DNA from: Bacteroidota bacterium
GTDB lineage: Bacteria > Bacteroidota > Ignavibacteria > UBA10030 > UBA8401
Assembly (NCBI GenBank): GCA_030824295.1
Contig: JAVBYA010000040.1
Location: 1-5,206 of the forward strand
DNA: 5,206 nucleotides
Direction: 5' to 3'
Made by a program: the position numbers and the translations under genes. The notes beneath the pieces were generated by a model, which had not been told where the DNA came from, did no database searches, and was given only the letters and a program-made list of their open reading frames with translations. This document shows, piece after piece, positions 1-5,206 of the stretch; the stretch's first letter is position 1, and every line of letters starts with the position of its first letter.

Positions 1-243
1 ACATCGTTCGGCCATCTGGACGGCTATTCCGCCATCTATTACACGTACATGTGGTCACTGGTGATCGCGAAGGATTTCTTCACACTCTTCGACCGGAAGA
101 ACATGATGGATGCCGCAATCGCCACACGATACCGCGATGTGGTCCTTGCGCGCGGCGGTGCGGAACCCGCACACAATATGGTGAAGGAGTTCCTCGGCCG
201 CGAGTTCAATTATGAGGGGTGGGGGGAGTGGCTGGAGAGGTAG
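1..243 (+). CDS. M3 family zinc metallopeptidase (oligopeptidase), C-terminal 80 residues only
   Basis: The frame is open from base 1 and stops at TAG 241-243, so only the end of the gene is present. Seen: the fragment starts TSFGHLDGYSAIYYTY and continues MWSLVIAKDFF. This matches the conserved H-L-x-G-Y-x-A-x-Y-Y-x-Y segment of thimet oligopeptidase/Dcp/OpdA-type M3 enzymes, whose tyrosines contact the substrate. Further on are YRDVVLARGG and FLGREFN, the typical C-terminal 'YR..VL..GG....FLGR.F' signature, then a Trp-rich tail ending GWGEWLER. Known of the family: these are soluble enzymes that use HExxH plus a downstream Glu to bind zinc and cut short peptides, taking part in peptide turnover; some are exported. 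The zinc site lies outside the window, so activity and location cannot be judged. The Dcp, PrlC/OpdA or generic M3 subfamily cannot be decided from this piece, hence no symbol. It converges on the minus-strand secreted-protein gene. Confidence 0.87.
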   Translation, partial: TSFGHLDGYSAIYYTYMWSLVIAKDFFTLFDRKNMMDAAIATRYRDVVLARGGAEPAHNMVKEFLGREFNYEGWGEWLER

Positions 244-246
244 AGC

Positions 247-281
247 AATTAACAATTGAAAATGGACAATTGAAAAATGAA
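247..281. repeat. Five degenerate tandem heptads, consensus AATTGAA
   Basis: Starting 4 bases after the peptidase stop, the sequence falls into consecutive 7-base units at 247-253, 254-260, 261-267, 268-274 and 275-281. Units 2 and 4 are identical (AATTGAA); the others differ from that consensus by one or two bases. The next seven bases (282-288) already belong to the terminator stem. The last unit overlaps the A-tract and left end of that stem, so on the minus strand it supplies part of the T-run. AT-rich heptad runs of this look are familiar from intergenic regions of Bacteroidota, Chlorobiota and cyanobacteria. Their function is not established, and slippage-generated repeats are the simplest explanation. 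Confidence 0.6.
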
Positions 282-317
282 AACGGTGTTACGTCCAAAA
301 GACGGAACACCGTTTTC
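279..317. terminator. Bidirectional intrinsic terminator between convergent genes
   Basis: GAAAACGGTGTT (279-290) is a perfect inverted repeat of AACACCGTTTTC (306-317), giving 12 base pairs. Inside, CGTC (292-295) pairs with GACG (301-304) around the loop CAAAA, separated from the outer stem by one A/G mismatch. On the minus strand the stem is followed by ATTTTTCA (278-271), a usable T-run for the large gene, whose stop is at 346-348. On the plus strand it is followed by GTTTGTTAC, weaker, but helped by the TTTT inside the stem. Its place between two convergent stops (243 and 346) fits termination of both genes. Confidence 0.85.
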
Positions 318-345
318 GTTTGTTACAGGGTCAACTCAGCAGTTA

Positions 346-3300
346 TCACTTCAACAGGATCATCTTCCTCACATCGGAAAAGCGGCTGTGTGAACTGTTG
401 GTTGCCGCTGCGTCGATGCGGTAGAAATAGACACCGCTCGCAAATCGTGAAGCATTGAACGGCATCACGTACGATCCCGCATTCATCACATCGTTCACCA
501 GCGTCACTACTTCTCTGCCTATGACATCATAGACCTTCAGGCTGACCATGCTGTTCATCGGCAGCTGGAAGTTGATCGTCGTTGCCGGATTGAATGGATT
601 GGGGTAATTCTGCGACAGCGCGAACTCCGAAGGAAGGAGTCCGTTGTTCGGCACCCCAACGACATGGTCGCTCTCCAATTTCAAGGACCATGATTCCAGC
701 ATACCGGAATCCGCCGGTGATTTGTCATAGATCTTCAGGATCCATATTCCGGCAGGATCCGAGCCGGTGAATTTTTCCAACGGTGAGAACGGACGGAACT
801 CGCCGGAGAACGGAGCGCGGACGAAGGCAAGATCGTTCGAGGATGCATCGCTGAAGACGACATTGAACATATTGTCCGCACCAAAGCCAAGCTGATGGAA
901 GAGTGTATCGCTGATGCCGTTGTGCGAAAGGACGATCGTCAGATCGCCGATGGCAGTATGCGAGATCTTCTCCGCCAGTACGACGATATTCTTCAGCACG
1001 TTGCCGGTCGTGCCGGGTGCAACAATGATCGTATCCGCAGCGACGGAAGGATTACCGATCGCTTTTTTCCGTAGTGATGCAAGATATACCCAGCGGTCGA
1101 TGATGCGGGAAGTATCGATCTGCAGCGGATATTCGAAGACGATCTGATCTTGTTCCGCCCACTTCACCTGACGGATCCCTCCGAAGTCCTTTTGGTCGAA
1201 CAATGAACGTTGAGACTTGAAGAAATAATCCGGACCGGTCTTATGCGTGAAATTCCCGTCCGTCGACAACCTCAGATTGAAACCCGAGTGATTAGCAAAT
1301 GTCCGGTGTTCAATGTGCTCAGCATCGTGAATGCTTGCGGGATATGTCTTCCAGATTATCCCACCGTTCACCGTGCGGAGGACCGATTTCGTTATCCCGG
1401 AAGTTTTTGTCACGATCACTTCCCCATGAGGAAGGACAACCGCAGAATACGGATTCGAGAGGTGCATGATCGTATCACTGAACACCGAGATCCATTCTGA
1501 TTGCCCATTCCCGCGTTTCCGCAGCGAATAGACATCATTCTCCATATCAATGTCTTCACGCCAGATCAGGTTCGAATCGGCAACATGGAACCGGCTCTCG
1601 ATATCTGCTTTCACTGTATCCACCGGTATCCACGTTGCCCCTGTATTGGTCGTACGGAAGACCGGCTGATCATGGAAACCGTCCCGAGATCCATACACAA
1701 GCGCGGTCGATCCGTTCAGTGCGATGATCTTCGGATCCTGTCCGATCACTGTCGGCAATACCGCCGATTGCCATGATGCTCCTTTATCCGTGGAATACTT
1801 CACCGTATAGTGTGAATCGTTCGATACGCTCCCCCATACGGTAGAGCCGCTGACGGTGTATCTGGTACTCCACGATCCCGAAGAGTCCACAACAGACCAG
1901 ACATTGCCGCCATCGGTGGAGCGGAATAATTTTTTCTTCTCGGCAACGATGAATGTCATCGGATCGATCATGGTGAGTGAGTGATAGAAATCGTTCGGCG
2001 GATAGTGTATGCGTGAGCGATTGTTAAAGTTAATGATCGTCCCATGATCACCGACAGCGACAACGAACGAACCGGATTGGAAGACACCGTTCAGATCATT
2101 GGGTGAGACCATTTTATATTTGACCGATCCTTCATCCTCGACAAATCCGATAGTTCCGAACATACCGGTAACGACCGCACGATCCGCATTCGGATCCGCA
2201 GTAACGGAAGTCAGCAATGTCGGCGGAAAATCGATCGACGAACGGAAGCCGAACTGTTCGTCCACCTCTCCGATGATCGAACCGAACAGTTGAAGTTTCG
2301 TTCCATTCCTCCGGATGGAGGTGAATCCCTGTCCGAACAATGCGCCGCTGTTGATCGTTGCCCATCCCGAGATGGTGGGCCAGGCATAGACGCTCGCGTT
2401 ATCACCAACTGCAACGAAATGCTTCCCAAAACGCTCCACATCCCTCAATGTCTCTCCATTGACGGTGTTGGTCGTGGTCCAGGTGTTCCCCCAATCGGTA
2501 GAATATCTGCCGAGACCGCCGGTGCCGACGGCAAGGAACCAGCCCGAGTCATTTGCTGCGATCGCGTACAGCGTCTGCTCGCCTGTTTCGGAGATCTTCG
2601 TCCACGTAACGCCCCGATCGGTCGTGCGGATGATCCCGCCTGTGCCGACGATGAATCCGAGCGTATCATTGAAGAACCGTATCTCTTTGAAGTTGGACTG
2701 AACCGGTGAAGGAACTTTCGTCCAGACATTCCCTGCATCCATCGTATGAAGGATCGTTCCGCTGTCTCCCACCGCCCATCCTTCGCTTCCCTGTTTGAAC
2801 CAGACGCTGTAGAGGTCCGCTGTTGTTCCGGAGTTCTGCGTTGCCCATCCTTTCTCCGGCTGCGGGTCCGGCGGTGCGGGAGGATTCGGGACGACGCTGA
2901 TCTTATTGAGCCATAAGACGGATTTCGATATACGGTAAACGCTCTGACCGATGACATTGTATGTTCCATTCCCCTTGAAAAGAAAATGCGGGTACTCATA
3001 ACTGATGCCCGGTGATGCGTACACAACGGAGCCGCTCAATTGACCGTCCGGTGTGAATTCCGTAAATAAATAATTCCCTTCGGTGGCGTTATATGATTGT
3101 TTTATCACACCGGAGGCTACAACAAAACCGGAAGGATCGACCGCAATATGATGCAGCAGGGAATAGTTTCCGCCGCCGAAATTCCCAATGAAGGTACTAT
3201 CCGGCCCGTTAAATCGAAAGACCCTCGAGATGGTCGTCGTGAACGAAAGCGACCTTCCGATCCCGGCGTACACGCCTCCATTTTGATCGGCAGCGATCTT

Positions 3301-4200
3301 TATGCCGGAGTTCGCGGTCATCCGGTCCCATTGTGCTACACCGGACGGTGAATATTTTCTGATGCGTCCGCCTTCCATGAATGATATATAATTACTGTAC
3401 GCAACAAAGATGTTCCCTGATTCGTCGACATCCATATCGGAGTATTCCACATTCACTCCGCTGATCGCCGACGAGCGGACCCATACCGGCGAACCTCCGT
3501 TCGAAGAATACTTCACGAGCTTCGTTTCCGCGACAAATAATGAAGGATTGATCTCCGAACGGCTCGATAATGCAATGATGATATTGTTCGAGGCATCAAC
3601 GATCATTTCGCCAAGCATCAGGTCGCCGAACTCCGGTTCACGCTCCAGCGGCATCGCAGTGACCGTGGTATCGAGCCAGCGCAATTGACCGGCCGATGAG
3701 TATGAGCTAACCATAAGAAAGGACTTAAAGAATCCATCGGGAACACGCTGTTCATGCTGCACGGCGAGATAGACATTCCCGTCACCGTCCGCAGCGATGA
3801 GCCGGTTCTGCGAGCGGTAATCTTCTGACGGCTTTTCGAGGATCAACGTTCTCGCCCAGAGACTGTCGCCGGACGGCGAATATTTTATCAATGTCTGTTT
3901 GTCATCATCATTGTTGACAACGATGTACACGTTCCCTTGTTTGTCGGTTGTCATTTTATAGACAAAGGACCCGAGTCTCGGCAATGTCCTTCTCCACAAT
4001 AGCGAACCTGTATTCGAGTATTTTGTGAACCCGTTCGCGATGATGAAAATATTTCCCGAATGGTCACGCACGGCATCATGAAGACTGAAAACACTGTCCG
4101 GGGGCGCATCTGTTTTCGTCCACAGCAGTTTCGGCTGAGCCTGAAGGATGGAGAACAGTGCTACGACAGTGTAGAGTAAGAAAGAGGAACAACGGTACAT
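346..4200 (-). CDS. Large secreted multi-propeller protein with P domain and T9SS type A sorting domain
   Basis: 1284 residues. The start at 4200 is preferred to an upstream in-frame ATG at 4260 because it has AAAGGAG 5 bases upstream and begins directly with a signal peptide (MYRCSSFLLYTVVALFSILQA, likely cut before Gln22). Domains in order: residues 22-434 carry seven repeats pairing a 'D-x-x-G-N-[IV]-[FY]' strand (46, 86, 138, 202, 259, 305, 355) with 'KYSxxGxxxW', as in SBBP propellers; 436-450 is a Pro-rich hinge; 451-730 has seven 'xVGxxGxI' strands like Ycf48-type propellers; 735-1045 is a third block with Asp boxes (STDGGNVW 761, STDKGASW 803); about 1054-1177 is a proprotein-convertase P domain (GDLTIVLSHNG, GIWILKIYDKSPADSGMLESWSL); 1193-1284 is the T9SS sorting domain (SQNYPNPFNPATTINFQLP, then GVYFYR and a KMILLK end). 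Inferred: Sec export, T9SS passage across the outer membrane, and surface anchoring or release. No protease or glycosidase active site was recognised, so a structural, adhesive or binding role is likeliest. The ligand is unknown. The domain calls are firm; the function is not. Confidence 0.93.
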   Translation of the reverse strand: MYRCSSFLLYTVVALFSILQAQPKLLWTKTDAPPDSVFSLHDAVRDHSGNIFIIANGFTKYSNTGSLLWRRTLPRLGSFVYKMTTDKQGNVYIVVNNDDDKQTLIKYSPSGDSLWARTLILEKPSEDYRSQNRLIAADGDGNVYLAVQHEQRVPDGFFKSFLMVSSYSSAGQLRWLDTTVTAMPLEREPEFGDLMLGEMIVDASNNIIIALSSRSEINPSLFVAETKLVKYSSNGGSPVWVRSSAISGVNVEYSDMDVDESGNIFVAYSNYISFMEGGRIRKYSPSGVAQWDRMTANSGIKIAADQNGGVYAGIGRSLSFTTTISRVFRFNGPDSTFIGNFGGGNYSLLHHIAVDPSGFVVASGVIKQSYNATEGNYLFTEFTPDGQLSGSVVYASPGISYEYPHFLFKGNGTYNVIGQSVYRISKSVLWLNKISVVPNPPAPPDPQPEKGWATQNSGTTADLYSVWFKQGSEGWAVGDSGTILHTMDAGNVWTKVPSPVQSNFKEIRFFNDTLGFIVGTGGIIRTTDRGVTWTKISETGEQTLYAIAANDSGWFLAVGTGGLGRYSTDWGNTWTTTNTVNGETLRDVERFGKHFVAVGDNASVYAWPTISGWATINSGALFGQGFTSIRRNGTKLQLFGSIIGEVDEQFGFRSSIDFPPTLLTSVTADPNADRAVVTGMFGTIGFVEDEGSVKYKMVSPNDLNGVFQSGSFVVAVGDHGTIINFNNRSRIHYPPNDFYHSLTMIDPMTFIVAEKKKLFRSTDGGNVWSVVDSSGSWSTRYTVSGSTVWGSVSNDSHYTVKYSTDKGASWQSAVLPTVIGQDPKIIALNGSTALVYGSRDGFHDQPVFRTTNTGATWIPVDTVKADIESRFHVADSNLIWREDIDMENDVYSLRKRGNGQSEWISVFSDTIMHLSNPYSAVVLPHGEVIVTKTSGITKSVLRTVNGGIIWKTYPASIHDAEHIEHRTFANHSGFNLRLSTDGNFTHKTGPDYFFKSQRSLFDQKDFGGIRQVKWAEQDQIVFEYPLQIDTSRIIDRWVYLASLRKKAIGNPSVAADTIIVAPGTTGNVLKNIVVLAEKISHTAIGDLTIVLSHNGISDTLFHQLGFGADNMFNVVFSDASSNDLAFVRAPFSGEFRPFSPLEKFTGSDPAGIWILKIYDKSPADSGMLESWSLKLESDHVVGVPNNGLLPSEFALSQNYPNPFNPATTINFQLPMNSMVSLKVYDVIGREVVTLVNDVMNAGSYVMPFNASRFASGVYFYRIDAAATNSSHSRFSDVRKMILLK

Positions 4201-4205
4201 GAAAA

Positions 4206-4212
4206 CTCCTTT
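4206..4212 (-). promoter_or_regulatory. Ribosome binding site fixing the start of the large secreted protein
   Basis: On the minus strand the sequence reads AAAGGAG TTTTC ATG. A near-consensus Shine-Dalgarno sequence thus sits 5 bases before the ATG at 4200-4198. It decides against the upstream in-frame ATG at 4260, which would add 20 residues in front of the signal peptide and has no such site. Confidence 0.85.
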
Positions 4213-4231
4213 GGGATGAATGAAGTGCTGA

Positions 4232-4260
4232 ATGGTAAGGGATGAACGATGCAATTCCAA
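4232..4260 (-). promoter_or_regulatory. Weak candidate promoter for the large secreted protein
   Basis: On the minus strand TTGGAA (4260-4255) and TACCAT (4237-4232) are separated by exactly 17 bases, each matching the sigma-70 consensus at 4 of 6 positions. Transcription would start near 4225, leaving a leader of about 25 bases that includes the Shine-Dalgarno sequence. The position is sensible but the match is modest. No good Bacteroides-type TTTG/TAnnTTTG pair was found nearby. Confidence 0.22.
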
Positions 4261-4457
4261 ACAGACTTTCGCAAAACGAGATACTCATCACATCAATTCC
4301 GGAGTCGCGTGTCTGATATACATCAAATCATTAAAGAATTCTAATATTCTTGATGCGGCATTTTCGGCTGTTGAAAAAAAACTTTTTGCACAGGATACCG
4401 AAGACGGACATCTGTCGGAAAATCCTACATTGAAATGAGGGTGAACATGCAGTCTTT

Positions 4458-4528
4458 GGTCAAGCAGGTGACCGTGCTGCGGCAGACAAGGTTCCTTTGT
4501 CAATGTGCAACGGTCCGAATCGTCCGTT
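4458..4528 (+). other. Cluster of three short hairpins upstream of serB
   Basis: Three successive inverted repeats can be drawn on the plus strand: GGTCA (4458-4462) with TGACC (4469-4473), loop 6; GACAAGG (4485-4491) with CTTTGTC (4495-4501), 7 pairs including one G-U, loop 3; and AACGG (4509-4513) with CCGTT (4524-4528), loop 10. They lie 100-170 bases before the serB ATG. They would form part of a leader only if transcription starts upstream of them. No run of T follows, so they are not terminators, and they match no riboswitch class I know. Chance pairing is a real possibility. Confidence 0.25.
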
Positions 4529-4583
4529 CAAGGTCAGCGGTGCGGTTTCGCTTTCTCCCCACTTCTCCGTATTTTCCACAGTC

Positions 4584-4612
4584 TTTTCATCTGTAATTTC
4601 CAATCTGATAAT
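4584..4612 (+). promoter_or_regulatory. Candidate promoter for serB, giving a nearly leaderless transcript
   Basis: TTTTCA (4584-4589) and GATAAT (4607-4612) are spaced by 17 bases and match the sigma-70 hexamers at 4 and 5 of 6 positions. The predicted start near 4619 would leave only about 10 bases before the ATG at 4629. There is no Shine-Dalgarno sequence there, so the two observations agree with each other. The call rests on by-eye consensus matching alone. Confidence 0.3.
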
Positions 4613-4628
4613 TTGATCATCACACTTT

Positions 4629-5206
4629 ATGAACGAACTCATCCTCGCCAGCATCACCGGTATCGATAAACCGGGTCTCACCAGCAAGATCACCAATCTG
4701 CTCGCACGGTACGACATCCGCATCCTGGATATCGGTCAGTCCGTCATCCACAATCAATTGAACCTCGGTCTGCTGCTTGACGTCCCGTCCAAATCCGCAT
4801 CGTACGAGATGATCAAGGAAGTGTTCCTGAAAGCACAGATCCTCGGATTGACGATCCGGTTCCAGCCGATCACCGAGGAGGAATACGGCACCTGGGTGAA
4901 CGAGCAGGCGAAGAGCCGGTACATCGTGACGCTGCTGGGGCGGACCATCACCGCGCAGCATATCGCGAAGGTATCCGGCGTGATCGAGCATCACCGGCTG
5001 AACATCGACATCATCGAGCGGCTTTCGGGCCGTGCATCGCTGAACGAGCGGAACGAGGACCTGCGCGCGTGCGTTGAGTTCCTGGTGAGCGGCGAGCTGG
5101 AGGATGCACTCGGACTCCGCTCGGCGTTCATGGCCATCACGCATGAGTTCGACATCGACATCGCGTTCCAGGCCGAGTCGATGTACCGCCGCAACCGGCG
5201 GCTCGT
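4629..5206 (+). CDS. serB: Phosphoserine phosphatase SerB, N-terminal tandem ACT region (partial, runs off the right edge)
   Basis: 192 codons are present with no stop. An in-frame TGA at 4614-4616 bounds the frame, making ATG 4629 the first possible ATG; no Shine-Dalgarno sequence precedes it. Seen: residues 1-76 form an ACT domain beginning LILASITGIDKPGLTSKIT, with the ligand-loop 'G-x-D-[KR]-P-G' and then ITNLLARYDIRILDIGQSV. Residues about 97-180 form a second ACT domain (IVTLLGRTITAQHIAKVSGV, then NIDIIERLSG). The visible end, QAESMYRRNRRL, is the linker that in SerB runs directly into the catalytic 'FDMDST' HAD motif just beyond the window. Known of the family: SerB hydrolyses O-phosphoserine to serine and phosphate, the last step of serine biosynthesis, in the cytoplasm, with Asp nucleophile and Mg2+. 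The ACT domains are thought to give serine-linked regulation or oligomerisation. A free-standing ACT regulator of the GcvR kind is the alternative, but the linker argues for SerB. It is divergent from the secreted-protein gene. Confidence 0.88.
   Translation, partial: MNELILASITGIDKPGLTSKITNLLARYDIRILDIGQSVIHNQLNLGLLLDVPSKSASYEMIKEVFLKAQILGLTIRFQPITEEEYGTWVNEQAKSRYIVTLLGRTITAQHIAKVSGVIEHHRLNIDIIERLSGRASLNERNEDLRACVEFLVSGELEDALGLRSAFMAITHEFDIDIAFQAESMYRRNRRL

Larger units (their letters stand above)
4201..4628. other. Divergent intergenic region between the secreted-protein gene and serB
   Basis: 428 bases with no gene I can support. From the left: the Shine-Dalgarno sequence and weak promoter candidate of the minus-strand gene (4206-4260); mixed sequence to about 4310; an AT-rich section (about 4315-4390) with an eight-A run at 4374-4381 followed by C and five T, which may bend DNA or act as an upstream element; then, from about 4435 to 4560, a more GC-rich stretch with several short hairpins; and finally an AT-rich section (4570-4628) with the serB promoter candidate. 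Short open frames here (4232-4438 plus, 4288-4503 minus, 4435-4596 plus) have no recognisable protein features. No riboswitch, T-box, tRNA or terminator was identified. Confidence 0.7.

Noticed and set aside
2290..2709. 139-codon plus-strand open frame inside the large gene
   Set aside because: It is antisense to the Ycf48-like repeats, has low-complexity composition and no recognisable motif; the minus-strand frame has clear domain structure throughout.
2445..3026. 193-codon minus-strand open frame in another phase of the large gene
   Set aside because: Ser/Arg-rich out-of-phase reading with no domain; it overlaps well-formed propeller repeats in the main frame.
4189..4191. Cys4 of the large protein as a possible lipoprotein cysteine
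   Set aside because: It lies before the hydrophobic core, not after it, and no L-x-x-C lipobox surrounds it; the sequence fits an ordinary Sec signal peptide cut near Ala21.
4201..4260. In-frame ATG at 4260 extending the large secreted protein by 20 residues
   Set aside because: It would put MELHRSSLTIQHFIHPKGVF in front of the signal peptide and has no ribosome binding site, whereas the ATG at 4200 has AAAGGAG at ideal spacing and starts the signal peptide directly.
4232..4438. 68-codon plus-strand open frame in the divergent region
   Set aside because: No ribosome binding site, no recognisable protein features, and it overlaps the likely promoter of the divergent gene.
4288..4503. 71-codon minus-strand open frame upstream of the secreted-protein gene
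   Set aside because: No start signal and no motif; His/Pro/Ser-rich composition looks random.
4511..4521. GGTCCGAATCG resembling a tRNA T-arm (GGTTCGAATCC)
   Set aside because: The flanking bases do not form the five-pair T-stem, and no acceptor, anticodon or D arm can be built around it.
4620..5144. 174-codon minus-strand open frame antisense to serB
   Set aside because: The plus strand encodes unmistakable tandem ACT domains; the antisense frame is the usual shadow of a GC-rich gene.

Overview
The window reads as an ordinary chromosomal stretch from a member of the Bacteroidota/Chlorobiota (FCB) group. The best lineage marker is the large minus-strand protein. It ends in a type IX secretion system (T9SS) type A sorting domain of the 'SQNYPNPFNPxTxIxFxLP' style, which is commonest in Ignavibacteria, Kapabacteria and related Chlorobiota-like lineages. 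The GC content looks moderate to high in the coding regions, and no mobile element, integrase, CRISPR array, tRNA or rRNA is visible.

Layout. (1) Bases 1-243, plus strand: the last 80 codons of an M3-family zinc metallopeptidase (oligopeptidase) whose catalytic HExxH lies off the left edge. (2) Bases 244-345: a short convergent intergenic region with a run of degenerate 7-bp repeats, followed by a strong bidirectional hairpin terminator. (3) Bases 346-4200, minus strand: a 1284-residue secreted protein. It has a signal peptide, a seven-repeat SBBP-type beta-propeller, a proline-rich hinge, a Ycf48-like seven-repeat propeller, a third Asp-box-bearing propeller-like block, a proprotein-convertase P domain and a T9SS sorting domain. 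Its start is set by a good Shine-Dalgarno sequence. (4) Bases 4201-4628: a 428-bp divergent intergenic region with an AT-rich centre, weak promoter candidates and small hairpins upstream of the next gene. (5) Bases 4629 to the right edge, plus strand: the N-terminal tandem ACT region of phosphoserine phosphatase SerB, cut just before its HAD catalytic domain.

The three genes do not form one operon. The peptidase and the secreted protein converge on a shared terminator; the secreted protein and serB diverge from a shared upstream region. The flanking genes are housekeeping (peptide turnover, serine biosynthesis); the central gene is accessory cell-surface or exported protein. I see no convincing undescribed multi-gene system. 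The most interesting points are the probable three-propeller plus P-domain architecture of the secreted protein, the heptad repeat abutting the terminator, the possibly structured or near-leaderless start of serB, and an apparent strong excess of GATC sites inside the large gene.
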